Shown piece by piece: positions 53,364 to 62,367 of a DNA stretch of 64,000 nt (its first letter is position 1; every line of letters begins with the position of its first letter). A program made the position numbers and the translations under genes. The notes beneath the pieces are model-generated. The model worked only from the letters and a program-made list of their open reading frames with translations. It was not told where the DNA came from and did no database searches. Source of the stretch: an uncultured Alphaproteobacteria bacterium (lineage in GTDB: Bacteria > Pseudomonadota > Alphaproteobacteria > Micropepsales > Micropepsaceae); NCBI GenBank assembly GCA_903837555.1, contig CAILUV010000016.1, forward strand, positions 42,446 through 106,445, read 5' to 3'.

Positions 53364-56300
53364 TCAATTCCCCTTTTGAGCGGTTTTGACGAATTTCACT
53401 GCGGGCTGCAAATCGGCTTTCTGAAGCGGGTCGGCAACCGGCGCGCGGCGGTTCAGGAATTGCGGGCTGAGCACGATGGCTTCGACCAGCGCGCCGAAGC
53501 GGTAGCCGTTGTTGGCCATGTGCAGGTTCAGCTTGTCGACCAGCGATTCATCCGAAAGCTGCAACGAACGGTTCAGGCCATAGGCCAGCAGCTTGCGGCT
53601 GAGATTGTCGACGAAGCGGTCCTGGCGGTGATCGCGGATGAACTGCTGCAGGCCCGGAACGCCGACGGCCTGGATCTCGCCCGGGAAGGTGGCGGAAACA
53701 TCCACTGCGCGGCCCGCGCCATCCTTGGTGCGGGCGTCGCCCACCGGGCCAAAGCCTTCAAACACCAGCCCGAAGGAGTCGAACTTGGAATGACAGGCCG
53801 CGCACATCGGCACCGCGCGATGCTTGGCCAGCATTTCGCGGATCGGCAGCTCGGTCTTGGTTTCGTCGTTGGGCAGTTCGGGCACGGCCGGCGGCGGCGG
53901 CGGCACGCGGATGCCCAGCACCTTCTGCACCACCCAGTTGCCGCGCTTGACCGGGCTGGTGCGCAGGCCCGGCGAATTCTGCGTCATGAACACCGCCATG
54001 GGCAGGATGCCGCCACGGCCATACTTGTCCGCATTGTTGATGCGCACCCAGTTGTTCACGTCGCCCGGCACGTCGGGCATGCCGTAATGCTTGGCCAAGG
54101 GCGGGTTCACGAATGTATGCTTGCCGTACAGCAGGTCGAGCGCGGAACGATCATTGACGATGGTGTCCTGCACCAGGCGCACCGGCTCCTGGAACATGGA
54201 TTCGCGCAGCGCGTCGTTGAAGGTGGGGAAGCGTTCGCGGTCGACCGAATTGTTGGTTTCGAACTGGCGGAACACCAGCCAGTTGCCTGTGAACTCGGTG
54301 GCCAGGCCGTTGACCTTCGGGTCCTTCAACATGCGGCGCACCTGGGCCACCAGCACCTTGGGGTTCGACAGGTCGCCCGCCGCCGCATGGCGCATCAGCT
54401 CGGCATCCGGCATCGAGGACCAGAGGAAATAGCTGAGGCGGTTGGCCAGGCTGTAGCTGGACAGCTTTTCGGCCACGAACGGCTTTGCCGGCACGTTGGT
54501 CGCCGCCTTGACCAGACCGCTGGGCGCCGCCGAGGCGCTGCGCGACAGGTCGAAGCGATAGAGGAAGTCCGGCGACATCAGCACGCTGACCACGGAATCG
54601 CGGATCGCATCATTATGCGTCAGGCGGTTCTTGGCGCGCACCGTCTTGTAATAGGCCAGCAGGCTGGTCTTTTCCGCCGCGGTCAGCGGACGGCGATAGG
54701 CGCGTTCCGCAAACGTCACCAGCGCCGCCAGATGCTTCGGCTCAGACGCCTTACGCTCGCGTTCGACATGGCGCAGCGTGTCGTCGATGCGCTTGAACTC
54801 CTGGCGCATGGCTTCGGCGGCGGCCGGATCGTTCTTCTTGTCGGCCAGCGCCTTGGCACCATACTTGTCGCGCGCGTCGTTGATGACGGAGGTTTCGGTG
54901 ATCTCGCGGCCCTGCGGGCGGGGCAAGCCGGATTCCGCGCCCAGCCCGTCGACCACGCCCGCATTGTTGAAGAACCACTGGGTGTAGGTGCGGTTGGTGT
55001 GGTCGGCGATATAGTCGAACTCGTCCCACAGCCGGTTCAGCTCGCGCTGGCCCTTTTCATCCAGGATGAGCTGCATCAGCGCGGTGTCGTCGCGGTAATA
55101 GCCGCCAGAATTGTGATAGCCGGCGCTGAGGAAACGGCCCTTGTCTTCGGACTCATCGGGCCAGTAGCGGCCACGTTCCGTCACCATGAAGGTATCGGGG
55201 AAGACCGAGGCGAAACAGTCGAACGACTTCTGATACTCGGCGCGCTTGCCCGCGGGGTAGACCAGGTCGTTATCCTTGGCGCGGGCATGGGCCATGATCA
55301 TGTTGTAGCGCGGCGTCGCATCCTGGTGCAGGCCGGGATATTTTCCGATCTGCGGCAGCACGGGCAGCGCTTCGTTATCAGCGCGCAGCGCCTTGGGATC
55401 GCTCTTGCGGTGATTGGCGGCATAGGTCTTCAGGCGCACATTCTGCAGCGGCTGGGTCTGGCCCGGCAGGCCTTCGATCTTCAGCGATTCAAATTGCATG
55501 GCGGTGTGCTTGCGGATGCGCACCGTGAAGTCGCGCATCTGCACCGCCCTGGCCTGCACCTGCGGCGTCAGGCGCGCTGGCTGCGCCTTGGCCGAGGGCG
55601 CGGGCATGGCCAGCCACATCTTCTGCAGCGTGGCGACGGGGCCGATGGCGTTCTTCTCGTTCAGGATGCCCCAGACCATCGGCAGATACTTGGCGCTGAT
55701 CTTCATGGACGCGGCGGTGGAGGCCAGAGTGGCGCTGGGGTTGCCCAGCGCGGCGCGGTGGCGATAGCGCCAGGCTGCTTCGAAATACTTGGCGTAGTCG
55801 GTCGGCTGGGCGCGGTAGAAATCCATGATCCGGCCGACGGTGTAGCGGTCGCGGTCGCTGTCGACCTGTACCAGGTGCGGGGCGAAGTCGAAGCCGTCGG
55901 GCTTGAGCACGAGATGATTGGCGATGTCGCGCGCGGTCTGCAGATACTTGGTCAGGAGCGCCGGCGACATGGTGAGGGACTCGCCGGAATTGTCGAAGCC
56001 GGCGGGGTTGGCCGGATCGACCGGGAACTGGCGCGCGACCTTCAGATCCTGACCCGTCAGGTCGCGGATGGTGTAGCCGTATTCGGCGTTGGACAGGCGG
56101 CGGGCCAGCACGATGCCAGGATCGCCGGCGGCGCGCTTGATCTCTTCGGCGCGGACGGCTTCAACAAAGGCCATGACCTTGTCCATCTCGTCCTGCGGCG
56201 GCGCCTTCATCGGCTTGGGCGGCATTTCCTTGGCGTGCAAGCGTTCGGACACCAGCGCCCAGCGCGGGAATTCCGCCTTCACCTTGTCCAGCGTGTCGTA

Positions 56301-56471
56301 GGACTTGATGTCGAACTGGGCGGCGGGTGTCTTGCCGCTGTGGCAGCCGGCGCAATATTTGGCGGCGAAGGGCTGCACCGTGTCGTGAAACTGCTTCTGC
56401 AAATCGGCTTCCGCGGCGAAAGCCGGTGCAGCGACGATCGAGGCCATGACGGCAAGAACGGGCAGTCTCAT
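53364..56471 (-). CDS. Large periplasmic cytochrome-like protein with DUF1587/1592/1588/1585 domains
   Basis: A protein of about 1,035 residues with signal peptide ending APAFA. Domains in order: a cytochrome c-like module (KYCAGCHSGKTPA near residue 38), DUF1587 (RRLSNAEYGYTIRDLTGQDL), DUF1595 (AYRRPLTAAEK), DUF1592 (YSLANRLSYFLWSSMPDAEL), DUF1588 (RGGILPMAVFMTQNSPGLRT ... VPMCAACHSKFDSFGLVFEG) and DUF1585 at the end. Two CxxCH motifs imply haem c binding. ATG 56471 is placed better for the AAGAG site than 56477. It forms a transcript with the downstream DUF1552 gene. A redox role on a polymer or aromatic is only a guess. Confidence 0.9.
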   Translation of the reverse strand: MRLPVLAVMASIVAAPAFAAEADLQKQFHDTVQPFAAKYCAGCHSGKTPAAQFDIKSYDTLDKVKAEFPRWALVSERLHAKEMPPKPMKAPPQDEMDKVMAFVEAVRAEEIKRAAGDPGIVLARRLSNAEYGYTIRDLTGQDLKVARQFPVDPANPAGFDNSGESLTMSPALLTKYLQTARDIANHLVLKPDGFDFAPHLVQVDSDRDRYTVGRIMDFYRAQPTDYAKYFEAAWRYRHRAALGNPSATLASTAASMKISAKYLPMVWGILNEKNAIGPVATLQKMWLAMPAPSAKAQPARLTPQVQARAVQMRDFTVRIRKHTAMQFESLKIEGLPGQTQPLQNVRLKTYAANHRKSDPKALRADNEALPVLPQIGKYPGLHQDATPRYNMIMAHARAKDNDLVYPAGKRAEYQKSFDCFASVFPDTFMVTERGRYWPDESEDKGRFLSAGYHNSGGYYRDDTALMQLILDEKGQRELNRLWDEFDYIADHTNRTYTQWFFNNAGVVDGLGAESGLPRPQGREITETSVINDARDKYGAKALADKKNDPAAAEAMRQEFKRIDDTLRHVERERKASEPKHLAALVTFAERAYRRPLTAAEKTSLLAYYKTVRAKNRLTHNDAIRDSVVSVLMSPDFLYRFDLSRSASAAPSGLVKAATNVPAKPFVAEKLSSYSLANRLSYFLWSSMPDAELMRHAAAGDLSNPKVLVAQVRRMLKDPKVNGLATEFTGNWLVFRQFETNNSVDRERFPTFNDALRESMFQEPVRLVQDTIVNDRSALDLLYGKHTFVNPPLAKHYGMPDVPGDVNNWVRINNADKYGRGGILPMAVFMTQNSPGLRTSPVKRGNWVVQKVLGIRVPPPPPAVPELPNDETKTELPIREMLAKHRAVPMCAACHSKFDSFGLVFEGFGPVGDARTKDGAGRAVDVSATFPGEIQAVGVPGLQQFIRDHRQDRFVDNLSRKLLAYGLNRSLQLSDESLVDKLNLHMANNGYRFGALVEAIVLSPQFLNRRAPVADPLQKADLQPAVKFVKTAQKGN

Positions 56472-56707
56472 ACGCATGCTCTTTTGCTTTTTATGCCGCG
56501 CGCGCGGTGCTTCCTCGCGGCCGCGTTTCGCAGCCTAACCTGCCGACAAATAATCAGAATTTCGCGTTTCTGTAAATTTTGCGGGAGCGCTTTGAGGCCC
56601 GTTTTTGCAGGAACTGCGGTCCTTCCCACATCAAATTTGCCGCTTTTCTCATGCTGCGCCGCAACAAGCCGGCGGGAACCTGTTTTTCGCGCAGGTTCGA
56701 GCCGCCC

Positions 56708-56741
56708 AAAGAAAAACCCCCGCGCCTTGCAGCGCGGGGGT
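56708..56741 (-). terminator. Rho-independent terminator after the cupin gene
   Basis: On the minus strand ACCCCCGCGC and GCGCGGGGGT (56732-56741 and 56716-56725) form a ten-pair stem followed by TTTTTCTTT. It separates the cupin gene at 56764 from the DUF1592 gene. Confidence 0.85.
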
Positions 56742-56763
56742 CTTTGTCGTCATCGGGCGAGGA

Positions 56764-57711
56764 TTAATCCGCCGCGAAGTTGTGCAGGATCGGAGGACGC
56801 GGATTGAACGGAATGCGCGTCGACCAGGGCGCCGACGGATCGTTGCCGGCACGGTGCCAGCGGCCGACCGCCGCGCTCATGATGTCGCCCGGTTCGGTGG
56901 TGAAGTACGGCAGGCCTTCGATCTTAATGCCGATCTTGCCTTCCATGATGAACCAGAATTCGTTGAAGTCATTGTGGAAGTGGCCGAGCTGCGTGTCCGG
57001 CGGGACCGAAGCGGCAGCCTTGCCGCGCAGGATGTTCGAGGTGAAACCGTCATCCCAGACGAACTTGCCGCCATAGGCCTTTTCGGTGCCGTTGAACTCC
57101 TTCATGTAATCCACATAGGTCGGATTGTTGTCGTCCTTGGCCGGGCCCGGCGTGCCACGCACCTTCACAAAGGTGTGGCCGGCAACGGTGTCAGGCGTTT
57201 CGTTCAGCGCGAACAGCGGCATCATGCCGGCGCGGCGTACTTCGAAACGCAGGGCGGGCTTGTCGCCAACCGATTCCAGCGTGAAAATGTGGCGGAATGG
57301 AATGTTGACCATGAAGCCCTTCGTCGCGGTGAACGGCTCCTTGCCTTCGATGCTGACCTTCAGCGCGCCGTCCCAGACGATGAACACCAGGCGGTCGTCG
57401 CCATACATCATCTGCTTGGTCTTCTTGCCGACGCCCATCGAGATGTAGTCGGCTTCCTGGTGCTTGTTGCGCACGATCGGCTGGACCCAGTCGGTCTGGC
57501 CCTTATGCGACGCCAGGATTTCCGACAGCTTCCAGTGCGGCTTGTTCGGCGCCACATAGGGGTTCAGCTTGGTCGGCTTGGGCGACAGGAAATTCTGCGG
57601 ATAGGCATTGCTGGTGGTCTTTTCCTCGTTCTTGCCGAGGAACTGCGCCGAGGCCGCGATAGGCATCAGCATTGCGATCGCCGCTGCGGCGATCATGAAT
57701 TTCGACTTCAT
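56764..57711 (-). CDS. Secreted two-domain cupin protein
   Basis: A 315-residue protein with signal peptide MKSKFMIAAAAIAMLMPIAASA. ATG 57711 has AAGGGAAA upstream; the longer open frame is not needed. Two cupin-like beta-barrels are suggested, the second clearer: DTQLGHFHNDFNEFWFIMEG gives His/His/Glu ligands and GDIMSAAVGRWHRAG the last histidine. Likely a metal-binding sensor or dioxygenase-type enzyme in the periplasm. A terminator separates it from the DUF1592/DUF1552 pair, but all three are co-directional and exported. Confidence 0.8.
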   Translation of the reverse strand: MKSKFMIAAAAIAMLMPIAASAQFLGKNEEKTTSNAYPQNFLSPKPTKLNPYVAPNKPHWKLSEILASHKGQTDWVQPIVRNKHQEADYISMGVGKKTKQMMYGDDRLVFIVWDGALKVSIEGKEPFTATKGFMVNIPFRHIFTLESVGDKPALRFEVRRAGMMPLFALNETPDTVAGHTFVKVRGTPGPAKDDNNPTYVDYMKEFNGTEKAYGGKFVWDDGFTSNILRGKAAASVPPDTQLGHFHNDFNEFWFIMEGKIGIKIEGLPYFTTEPGDIMSAAVGRWHRAGNDPSAPWSTRIPFNPRPPILHNFAAD

Positions 57712-57894
57712 GGAGTTTCCCTTTTGTGCGTGGCGCGTCCCAGCCGGGCGGCTCAGTGCGCGAAGGTTGTAAGGGGTGCCGGGGTTTGTTGACAAGGATT
57801 GGGACGCCGCAGTGATCAGTGTGCGGCGCAACAAAACATGTATGCCTTGAAAATCGGCGGTGCGAAGCCATGATTTGTCGCTAAGTTTGTCGCC

Positions 57895-58491
57895 ATGCTT
57901 GGCATTATCACCAACCTGACACCCTGCTTACGTTTTGCGCTGGGCGCCGCCGCGCTGGTGGCGTTGCAGATCGTGGTGCTGTGCTGGCTGGGCCAGCCCT
58001 GGATCGCGGATAGCGGCCGCGTACTGTTCTGGGCGGGCGATCCGCTCAGCCCCGATACCTCGCAGCAGATCAGCGACTGGTACAGTTTTTCGCACATCAT
58101 TCATGGCTTTGCCTTTTACGGCCTGCTACATCTGGCCACCCCGCGCCTGCCGGTGATGACGCGCCTTCTGATCTCGATCGGCCTGGAAGTGGCGTGGGAG
58201 ATTACCGAGAACCTGCCCATGGTGATCGAGCATTACCGCCAGCAGGCACTGGCGGTCGGCTATGTCGGCGACAGAATGCTGAATTCGCTTATGGACACGG
58301 TGATGATGGTACTAGGCTTTTTGTTCGCCCGCCGCGCGCCGGTATGGATCACGGTAGCGCTGGCCATCGTGTTCGAACTGTTCACCGGATACATGATCCG
58401 CGACGGCCTGATCCTGAACATCATCGGCTTCGCCTGGACGCCGGAGTTCATATCGGAATGGCAGTCAGGCGGACGGGCACTCACGCACTGA
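57895..58491 (+). CDS. UPF0314/DUF2585 membrane protein
   Basis: A 198-residue integral membrane protein with about five helices. QISDWYSFSHIIHGFAFYGL, ISIGLEVAWEITENLPMVIE and NSLMDTVMMVLGFLFARRAP are the UPF0314 signature blocks. The family is nearly confined to alphaproteobacteria and has no known function. It diverges from the cupin gene. Confidence 0.9.
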   Translation: MLGIITNLTPCLRFALGAAALVALQIVVLCWLGQPWIADSGRVLFWAGDPLSPDTSQQISDWYSFSHIIHGFAFYGLLHLATPRLPVMTRLLISIGLEVAWEITENLPMVIEHYRQQALAVGYVGDRMLNSLMDTVMMVLGFLFARRAPVWITVALAIVFELFTGYMIRDGLILNIIGFAWTPEFISEWQSGGRALTH

Positions 58492-58592
58492 ACGACACAG
58501 CAAGCCGAGATCATAAAGATCGTTGAAGTGTCCGCTTTGCACCAATATCGGACATGGCTTCAACAAGAGGTCGCCCTCTTCCTGTTCACGCC

Positions 58593-59111
58593 CTATTGCC
58601 GCGCTTTGAATATCACATAGCTCAGCGTGTTCCCCGGCGTACCGCCAAAAATGTGCCACATACCTGCGGGCAGGACCAGGTAATCGCCGGGATGCAACAT
58701 GATCTTGGTTCCACCCGTCATGGTGGTTTCGCCACGGGGTTCGTTCGGATTGGTCATGTTGGGATTGGCGACCGTGCCGCCATAGGTCAAGGTACCTTCG
58801 CCTGCCAGCACGGTAATGTAATCCACCCAGTGGTTATGTGCTTCCACGCGATTGCCCGTATCGCCGCGCTTCACAAACTCAATCCAGTAGTTCTCGTGAT
58901 CTGATACCACGGTGGAGTTTACGGGCCCCGGACGGTACGCCGCCTTCGTGACATCAGCCTGGGTCATAAACTTGAACTCTTCAGGCGGCCTACCACGCAT
59001 TTTGGTTGGTGTAGTGGCAAGTGTCGCGGTGGGTGCGGGTTGGGCGAATGCTTCTGGCGCAAAGCAGACAGCAGTTGCGGCCAAGGTAGACGAGATAATG
59101 AATGAACGCAT
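58593..59111 (-). CDS. Secreted cupin-domain protein
   Basis: A 172-residue single-cupin protein with signal peptide MRSFIISSTLAATAVCFAPEAFA. Cupin motif 1 is RVEAHNHWVDYITVLAGEGT and motif 2 is GDYLVLPAGMWHIFGG, with His ligands kept. Small exported cupins of this kind are usually described as hypothetical metal-binding proteins. It is convergent with the UPF0314 gene and located next to tRNA-Gly. Confidence 0.82.
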   Translation of the reverse strand: MRSFIISSTLAATAVCFAPEAFAQPAPTATLATTPTKMRGRPPEEFKFMTQADVTKAAYRPGPVNSTVVSDHENYWIEFVKRGDTGNRVEAHNHWVDYITVLAGEGTLTYGGTVANPNMTNPNEPRGETTMTGGTKIMLHPGDYLVLPAGMWHIFGGTPGNTLSYVIFKARQ

Positions 59112-59167
59112 ATAGAGAACTCCTTTGATTATTGATCTTTGCGGATGTTCTGCTAGGCCACAGGCGT

Positions 59168-59241
59168 TGGAGCGGGTGAAGGGAATCGAACCCTCGTATG
59201 CAGCTTGGGAAGCTGCCGTTCTACCATTGAACTACACCCGC
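59168..59241 (-). tRNA. tRNA-Gly (anticodon CCC)
   Basis: A full cloverleaf is present on the minus strand: acceptor GCGGGTG/CACCCGC, D-arm with AGTTCAATGGTAGAAC, anticodon stem GCAGC/GCTGC with loop TTCCCAA (anticodon CCC), T-arm with GAGGGTTCGATTCCCTT, discriminator U73 as expected for glycine, and an encoded CCA. Length 74. Confidence 0.95.
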
Positions 59242-59276
59242 GCCCGAGGGGCGGTTATATCGCGCATAGATCGGGT

Positions 59277-59342
59277 TTGGGAAGCTGCCGTTCGCCGGCC
59301 TCGCCGAACCGTTCCGAACCCATTGAACGACACTCACGCCCG
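59277..59342 (-). pseudogene. Partial tRNA-Gly copy (5' half) with an insertion
   Basis: Two pieces match the 5' half of the adjacent tRNA-Gly: TTGGGAAGCTGCCGTTC at 59277-59293 is identical, and CCATTGAACGACACTCACGCCCG at 59320-59342 matches with three changes. About 26 unrelated bases (59294-59319) lie between them, so the copy cannot fold. Confidence 0.75.
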
Positions 59343-59360
59343 GCAGAATGCCGCGCGGCG

Positions 59361-59771
59361 CTATCCGGCAGCTTCCAACGCCGCGTCCGCCGCATTATCC
59401 ACGGCCAGCACGGTCAGCTTTTTCAGCGTGCCGCGGCGGTCGCGCCACTGGATGGACTGGCCGGTGGAAAGTCCGATCAGGGCGGCGCCGACGGGCGTGA
59501 GGATCGAGATGCGGCCCTGCTGCGCGTCGGCCTGATCGGGATAGACCAGACGCACGTTCTGCACCGTGCGGGTTTCATCGTCGCGGAATTCCACTTTGCT
59601 TCCCATGCACACCACCGGCCCGTTTGGTGCGCCCAGCGCGATATAGGCGCGGCCCAGCTCGTCCAGCAAAAACGCCGCCACTTCGGGGGCGTGGCGGCTG
59701 GCGCTTTCGGCCAGGTTGCTCAGGCGGTCGTAATCGAGGGTCGAGATGGTGATGGCGGGTTGTGCGGTCAT
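59361..59771 (-). CDS. rnk: Rnk/GreA-GreB family regulator of nucleoside diphosphate kinase
   Basis: A 136-residue RNA-polymerase-interacting protein. The C-terminal Gre domain reads GSKVEFRDDETRTVQNVRLV, YPDQADAQQGRISILTPVGA and ALIGLSTGQSIQW, as in Rnk and the GreA/GreB family. The N-terminal coiled coil is short, as in Rnk, which binds polymerase without the full GreA coiled coil. ATG 59771 has AAGGA nine bases upstream and is preferred over 59789. Confidence 0.88.
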   Translation of the reverse strand: MTAQPAITISTLDYDRLSNLAESASRHAPEVAAFLLDELGRAYIALGAPNGPVVCMGSKVEFRDDETRTVQNVRLVYPDQADAQQGRISILTPVGAALIGLSTGQSIQWRDRRGTLKKLTVLAVDNAADAALEAAG

Positions 59772-60050
59772 GGGGATGCGTCCTTGCAAGAAGCGAAATG
59801 AATTGCCCCCCGCGGGGCCTTCACCGCAGCGGTTCGAAAAACGGATGGGAATGGGTCAGACGCCGGACGCCGCGTGCGACGTCCGGTCAGGAGCCTGCGT
59901 GAATGCGGCTCGCGCGTAGCGCTTCTCTAGGTAAAGCCAAAATCGTCATGCCCCGGATATTAGGCCGACGATGGGGCTTTTCAATGGCAATTGCCCGCTG
60001 GCGCCCATTGTGCCTCTAATCCCTCGCAAAAGAGGCCGGGGAACACGCCG

Positions 60051-60419
60051 ATGACCGCACCAAAGATTCAGGCTTTCGACAGCAATGCCATGGCGTGGAA
60101 GGAAAGCATCATTCCGGCGCTGGGCAAGGCGATCTTCGTCAAGCCGTTCGTGGAAGACCCGGAAACCGGCGTGACGGTGCGGATGGCGAAATATCCGGCC
60201 GGGTTCATGAACACCTGGCACACCCACCCCTGCGCCCATGGCATCTATGTGCTGGAAGGCACGCTGGTCACCCATGACGGCGAATATGGGCCGGGCAACT
60301 TTGTCTGGTTTCCCGAAGGCCTGCGCATGCAGCACGGCGCGACCCAGAACGCGGACGTCACCGTGCTGTTCATCACCAACAAGACGTTCGAGATCTGGCA
60401 CGAGAAGCCGGCGGTTTAG
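60051..60419 (+). CDS. Cytoplasmic single-domain cupin protein
   Basis: A 122-residue cupin of the ChrR/anti-sigma-type or AraC-associated kind: YPAGFMNTWHTHPCAHGIYV and LEGTLVTHDGEYGPGNFVWF supply the metal ligands (two His in THPCAH region, the Glu in LEGTL), and LRMQHGATQN the last histidine. It has no signal peptide, unlike the two other cupins nearby. ATG 60051 follows a GGGGAA site. Confidence 0.82.
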   Translation: MTAPKIQAFDSNAMAWKESIIPALGKAIFVKPFVEDPETGVTVRMAKYPAGFMNTWHTHPCAHGIYVLEGTLVTHDGEYGPGNFVWFPEGLRMQHGATQNADVTVLFITNKTFEIWHEKPAV

Positions 60420-60430
60420 AAAAAGCTGGA

Positions 60431-60476
60431 TTCCCTTCCCTCGCCTCACGCTGGCGCGTGAGGCTCGCCGGGAATG
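60431..60476. repeat. Intergenic palindrome between convergent genes
   Basis: An outer ATTCCC/GGGAAT pair (60431-60436 and 60471-60476) surrounds a perfect nine-pair stem GCCTCACGC/GCGTGAGGC (60444-60452 and 60457-60465). The TGGATTCC...GGGAATGAC frame is a common alphaproteobacterial intergenic repeat. It may serve as a transcription stop for the cupin and phosphatase genes. Confidence 0.6.
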
Positions 60477-60489
60477 ACAGTTATTTTGC

Positions 60490-61980
60490 CTAGCGCATCG
60501 CCTCGCGCATCACGTGATAAATGGTGTGCTGTTCGATGGTCCCCTTGAACAGGTGCGCCATGGGGCCCGACGCGCGCACCGCCACATCCTCGCCGCCATG
60601 GGTCTCGCCGGACAGCGGGATCAGCGCCTGCTGCTTGTAATCCACCGCGCCGGTATCCTGCTTTTCCGGATCGGGGCGCACGCCTTCGACCGCGCCCGAA
60701 CCGTTGGCATAACCCAGCGTGGTGAAGGCCTTGCCGTCCTTGGCCTTGGTCACCTTGCCATCGACATCGCGCACCACGCCCAAAATCGGATTGCCGCGCT
60801 GAGGATAGCCGCTGATGGTCAGCGTGTGGCTGTGGTCGGCGGTGACCAGCAGCAGCGTGTCGCGCAGGTTGACCATGCCCAGCGCCGCGGCGATCGCATC
60901 GTCCAGCGCCACGGCATCTTCCAGCGCGCGGGCGGCGTTGCCGGCATGGTGGCCGTGATCGACGCGGCCGCCTTCGACCAGCAGCACATAACCGGTCTTT
61001 TTATTGCCCAGCTTGGTGATGGCAGCGCGGGTCATGTCGGCCAGCGAGGGTTCACCGCCCTTGTCCTTGGCGCGGTCGGCTTCGTATTTCATGTGGTCGG
61101 GTTCGAACAGGCCCAGCACGCGGGCATTCGATTTCAGATCGAGCGCGGCAAAGTCGGCGGCGTTCCACACAAAGCTGCCGCCGGGGTTGCTGCGGCTCCA
61201 TTCCGACAGAAGATCGCGACCGTCGGTGCGGCGGCCTTTCTGGTCGGTGTATTCGGGATCGGCGAGCGACGACGGCAGGAAGGCGCTGCGCCCGCCGCCG
61301 AAGATCACGTCCATCTTCGCGCCGACGGGATTTTCGATGAGCTGGCGGGCGATATCCAGGCAGCCTTCGGCCTTGGCCGCCACCGGCATGTCGCTGTCGG
61401 CTTCCCAGTCGCGCTGCGGCGTGTGGGCATAGGTGGAGGCGGGCGTGGCATGGGTGATGCGCGCGGTGGAGATGATGCCGGTGGCGCGACCTGAACCTTG
61501 CGCGAACTCGAAGATCGACGGGATCGTCTTGTCCTTCAACTGGGTGCAGTTGCTGACCAGCGCTTCGGGGCCGACGCCGATCACGTCGTTGCGCGCCTTC
61601 ACGCCCGCCATGATGGCGGACGCCGTGGGGGCGCTGTCGGACACCTGGGCGTCATGGGAATAGGTCTTGACCAGCGCGGCATAAGACAGGCTGTCCATCG
61701 CGGTGGTGAAGCTTTCGCCGTCGCGGCCCAACTTCTGGCCTTGATAGATGCGCGCCGCCGTCAGGGTGCTGATGCCCATGCCGTCTCCGATGAAGATGAT
61801 GACATTTCTGGCGCGGCCGGTGATGGGCCTGTCGGCCTTCAGCCGCGCGACTTCGGCCTGCGCCTGGCGGCGGTAATCCTCGGTCGTGACCTGCGCGCCG
61901 GTGGTGATGGTCTGCGCCAGCACCGGCGATGACAGTGTCAACGCGCCCAGCAGCGCGAACGGAATGGACCGGAGGATCAT
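60490..61980 (-). CDS. Periplasmic alkaline phosphatase (PhoA family)
   Basis: A 496-residue metal-dependent phosphomonoesterase with signal peptide ILRSIPFALLGALTLSSPVLA. The metal and nucleophile motifs are FIGDGMGISTLTAARI, VSDSAPTASAIMAGVK (phosphorylated serine), EGGRVDHGHHAGNAARALED, VTADHSHTLTISG and ETHGGEDVAV. ATG 61980 has AAAGAG upstream and places the signal at the N-terminus. A role in scavenging phosphate from organic esters is expected. No PhoB box was identified by eye. Confidence 0.93.
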   Translation of the reverse strand: MILRSIPFALLGALTLSSPVLAQTITTGAQVTTEDYRRQAQAEVARLKADRPITGRARNVIIFIGDGMGISTLTAARIYQGQKLGRDGESFTTAMDSLSYAALVKTYSHDAQVSDSAPTASAIMAGVKARNDVIGVGPEALVSNCTQLKDKTIPSIFEFAQGSGRATGIISTARITHATPASTYAHTPQRDWEADSDMPVAAKAEGCLDIARQLIENPVGAKMDVIFGGGRSAFLPSSLADPEYTDQKGRRTDGRDLLSEWSRSNPGGSFVWNAADFAALDLKSNARVLGLFEPDHMKYEADRAKDKGGEPSLADMTRAAITKLGNKKTGYVLLVEGGRVDHGHHAGNAARALEDAVALDDAIAAALGMVNLRDTLLLVTADHSHTLTISGYPQRGNPILGVVRDVDGKVTKAKDGKAFTTLGYANGSGAVEGVRPDPEKQDTGAVDYKQQALIPLSGETHGGEDVAVRASGPMAHLFKGTIEQHTIYHVMREAMR

Positions 61981-62158
61981 GTCTGCTCTTTCATAAAATG
62001 CAGGGCAACGCATGCGCGCGCGGCGCGGTTGTATCATGGCGCGAAATTCGCCTCAAACTGGAATCAAACACGGAAATTCAGCAGCTTTAGTGATTGGCGT
62101 AAGCCCTTGGAAAATTCTGCCTGCCACCATGCGGGTTCTTTCAACATGGGGCTTATTC

Positions 62159-62317
62159 ATGAACTTCAAGCATTTCTGGAATGACGAAAGCGGCGCGACG
62201 GCCATCGAATATGGCCTGATCGCCGCACTGATCGCGGTGGTGATCATTACCGGCGTCACCGCGGTGGGCACCGGCCTTTCGAGCAGCTTCAACACCATTC
62301 AAGGCAACCTGAAGTAA
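62159..62317 (+). CDS. Flp-family type IVb pilin
   Basis: A 52-residue prepilin-like protein: MNFKHFWNDESGATAIEYGL followed by the hydrophobic helix IAALIAVVIITGVTAVGTGL. The motif G-ATAIEYGL is the Flp/Fap pilin signature with the conserved Glu and Tyr after the cleavage site. It forms the subunit of tight-adherence (Tad) pili. No tad/cpa assembly genes are within the window, so it is an orphan pilin here. ATG 62159 is chosen on the mature-pilin pattern. Confidence 0.88.
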   Translation: MNFKHFWNDESGATAIEYGLIAALIAVVIITGVTAVGTGLSSSFNTIQGNLK

Positions 62318-62367
62318 CTGGCGCCCCACGCCCTGCCCCGTTAGCATTCGCGCAAACGGGGTGGGGC

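Noticed and set aside
53196..56807. A very long open frame on the plus strand (about 1,200 codons)
   Set aside because: It is antisense to the DUF1592 gene, has an Arg/His/Gly-rich composition typical of a shadow frame in GC-rich DNA, and shows no family motif.
62093..62115. A TGGC...TTGG pattern upstream of the pilin, considered as a sigma-54 promoter
   Set aside because: The -12 element lacks the GC dinucleotide and the spacing is not convincing.
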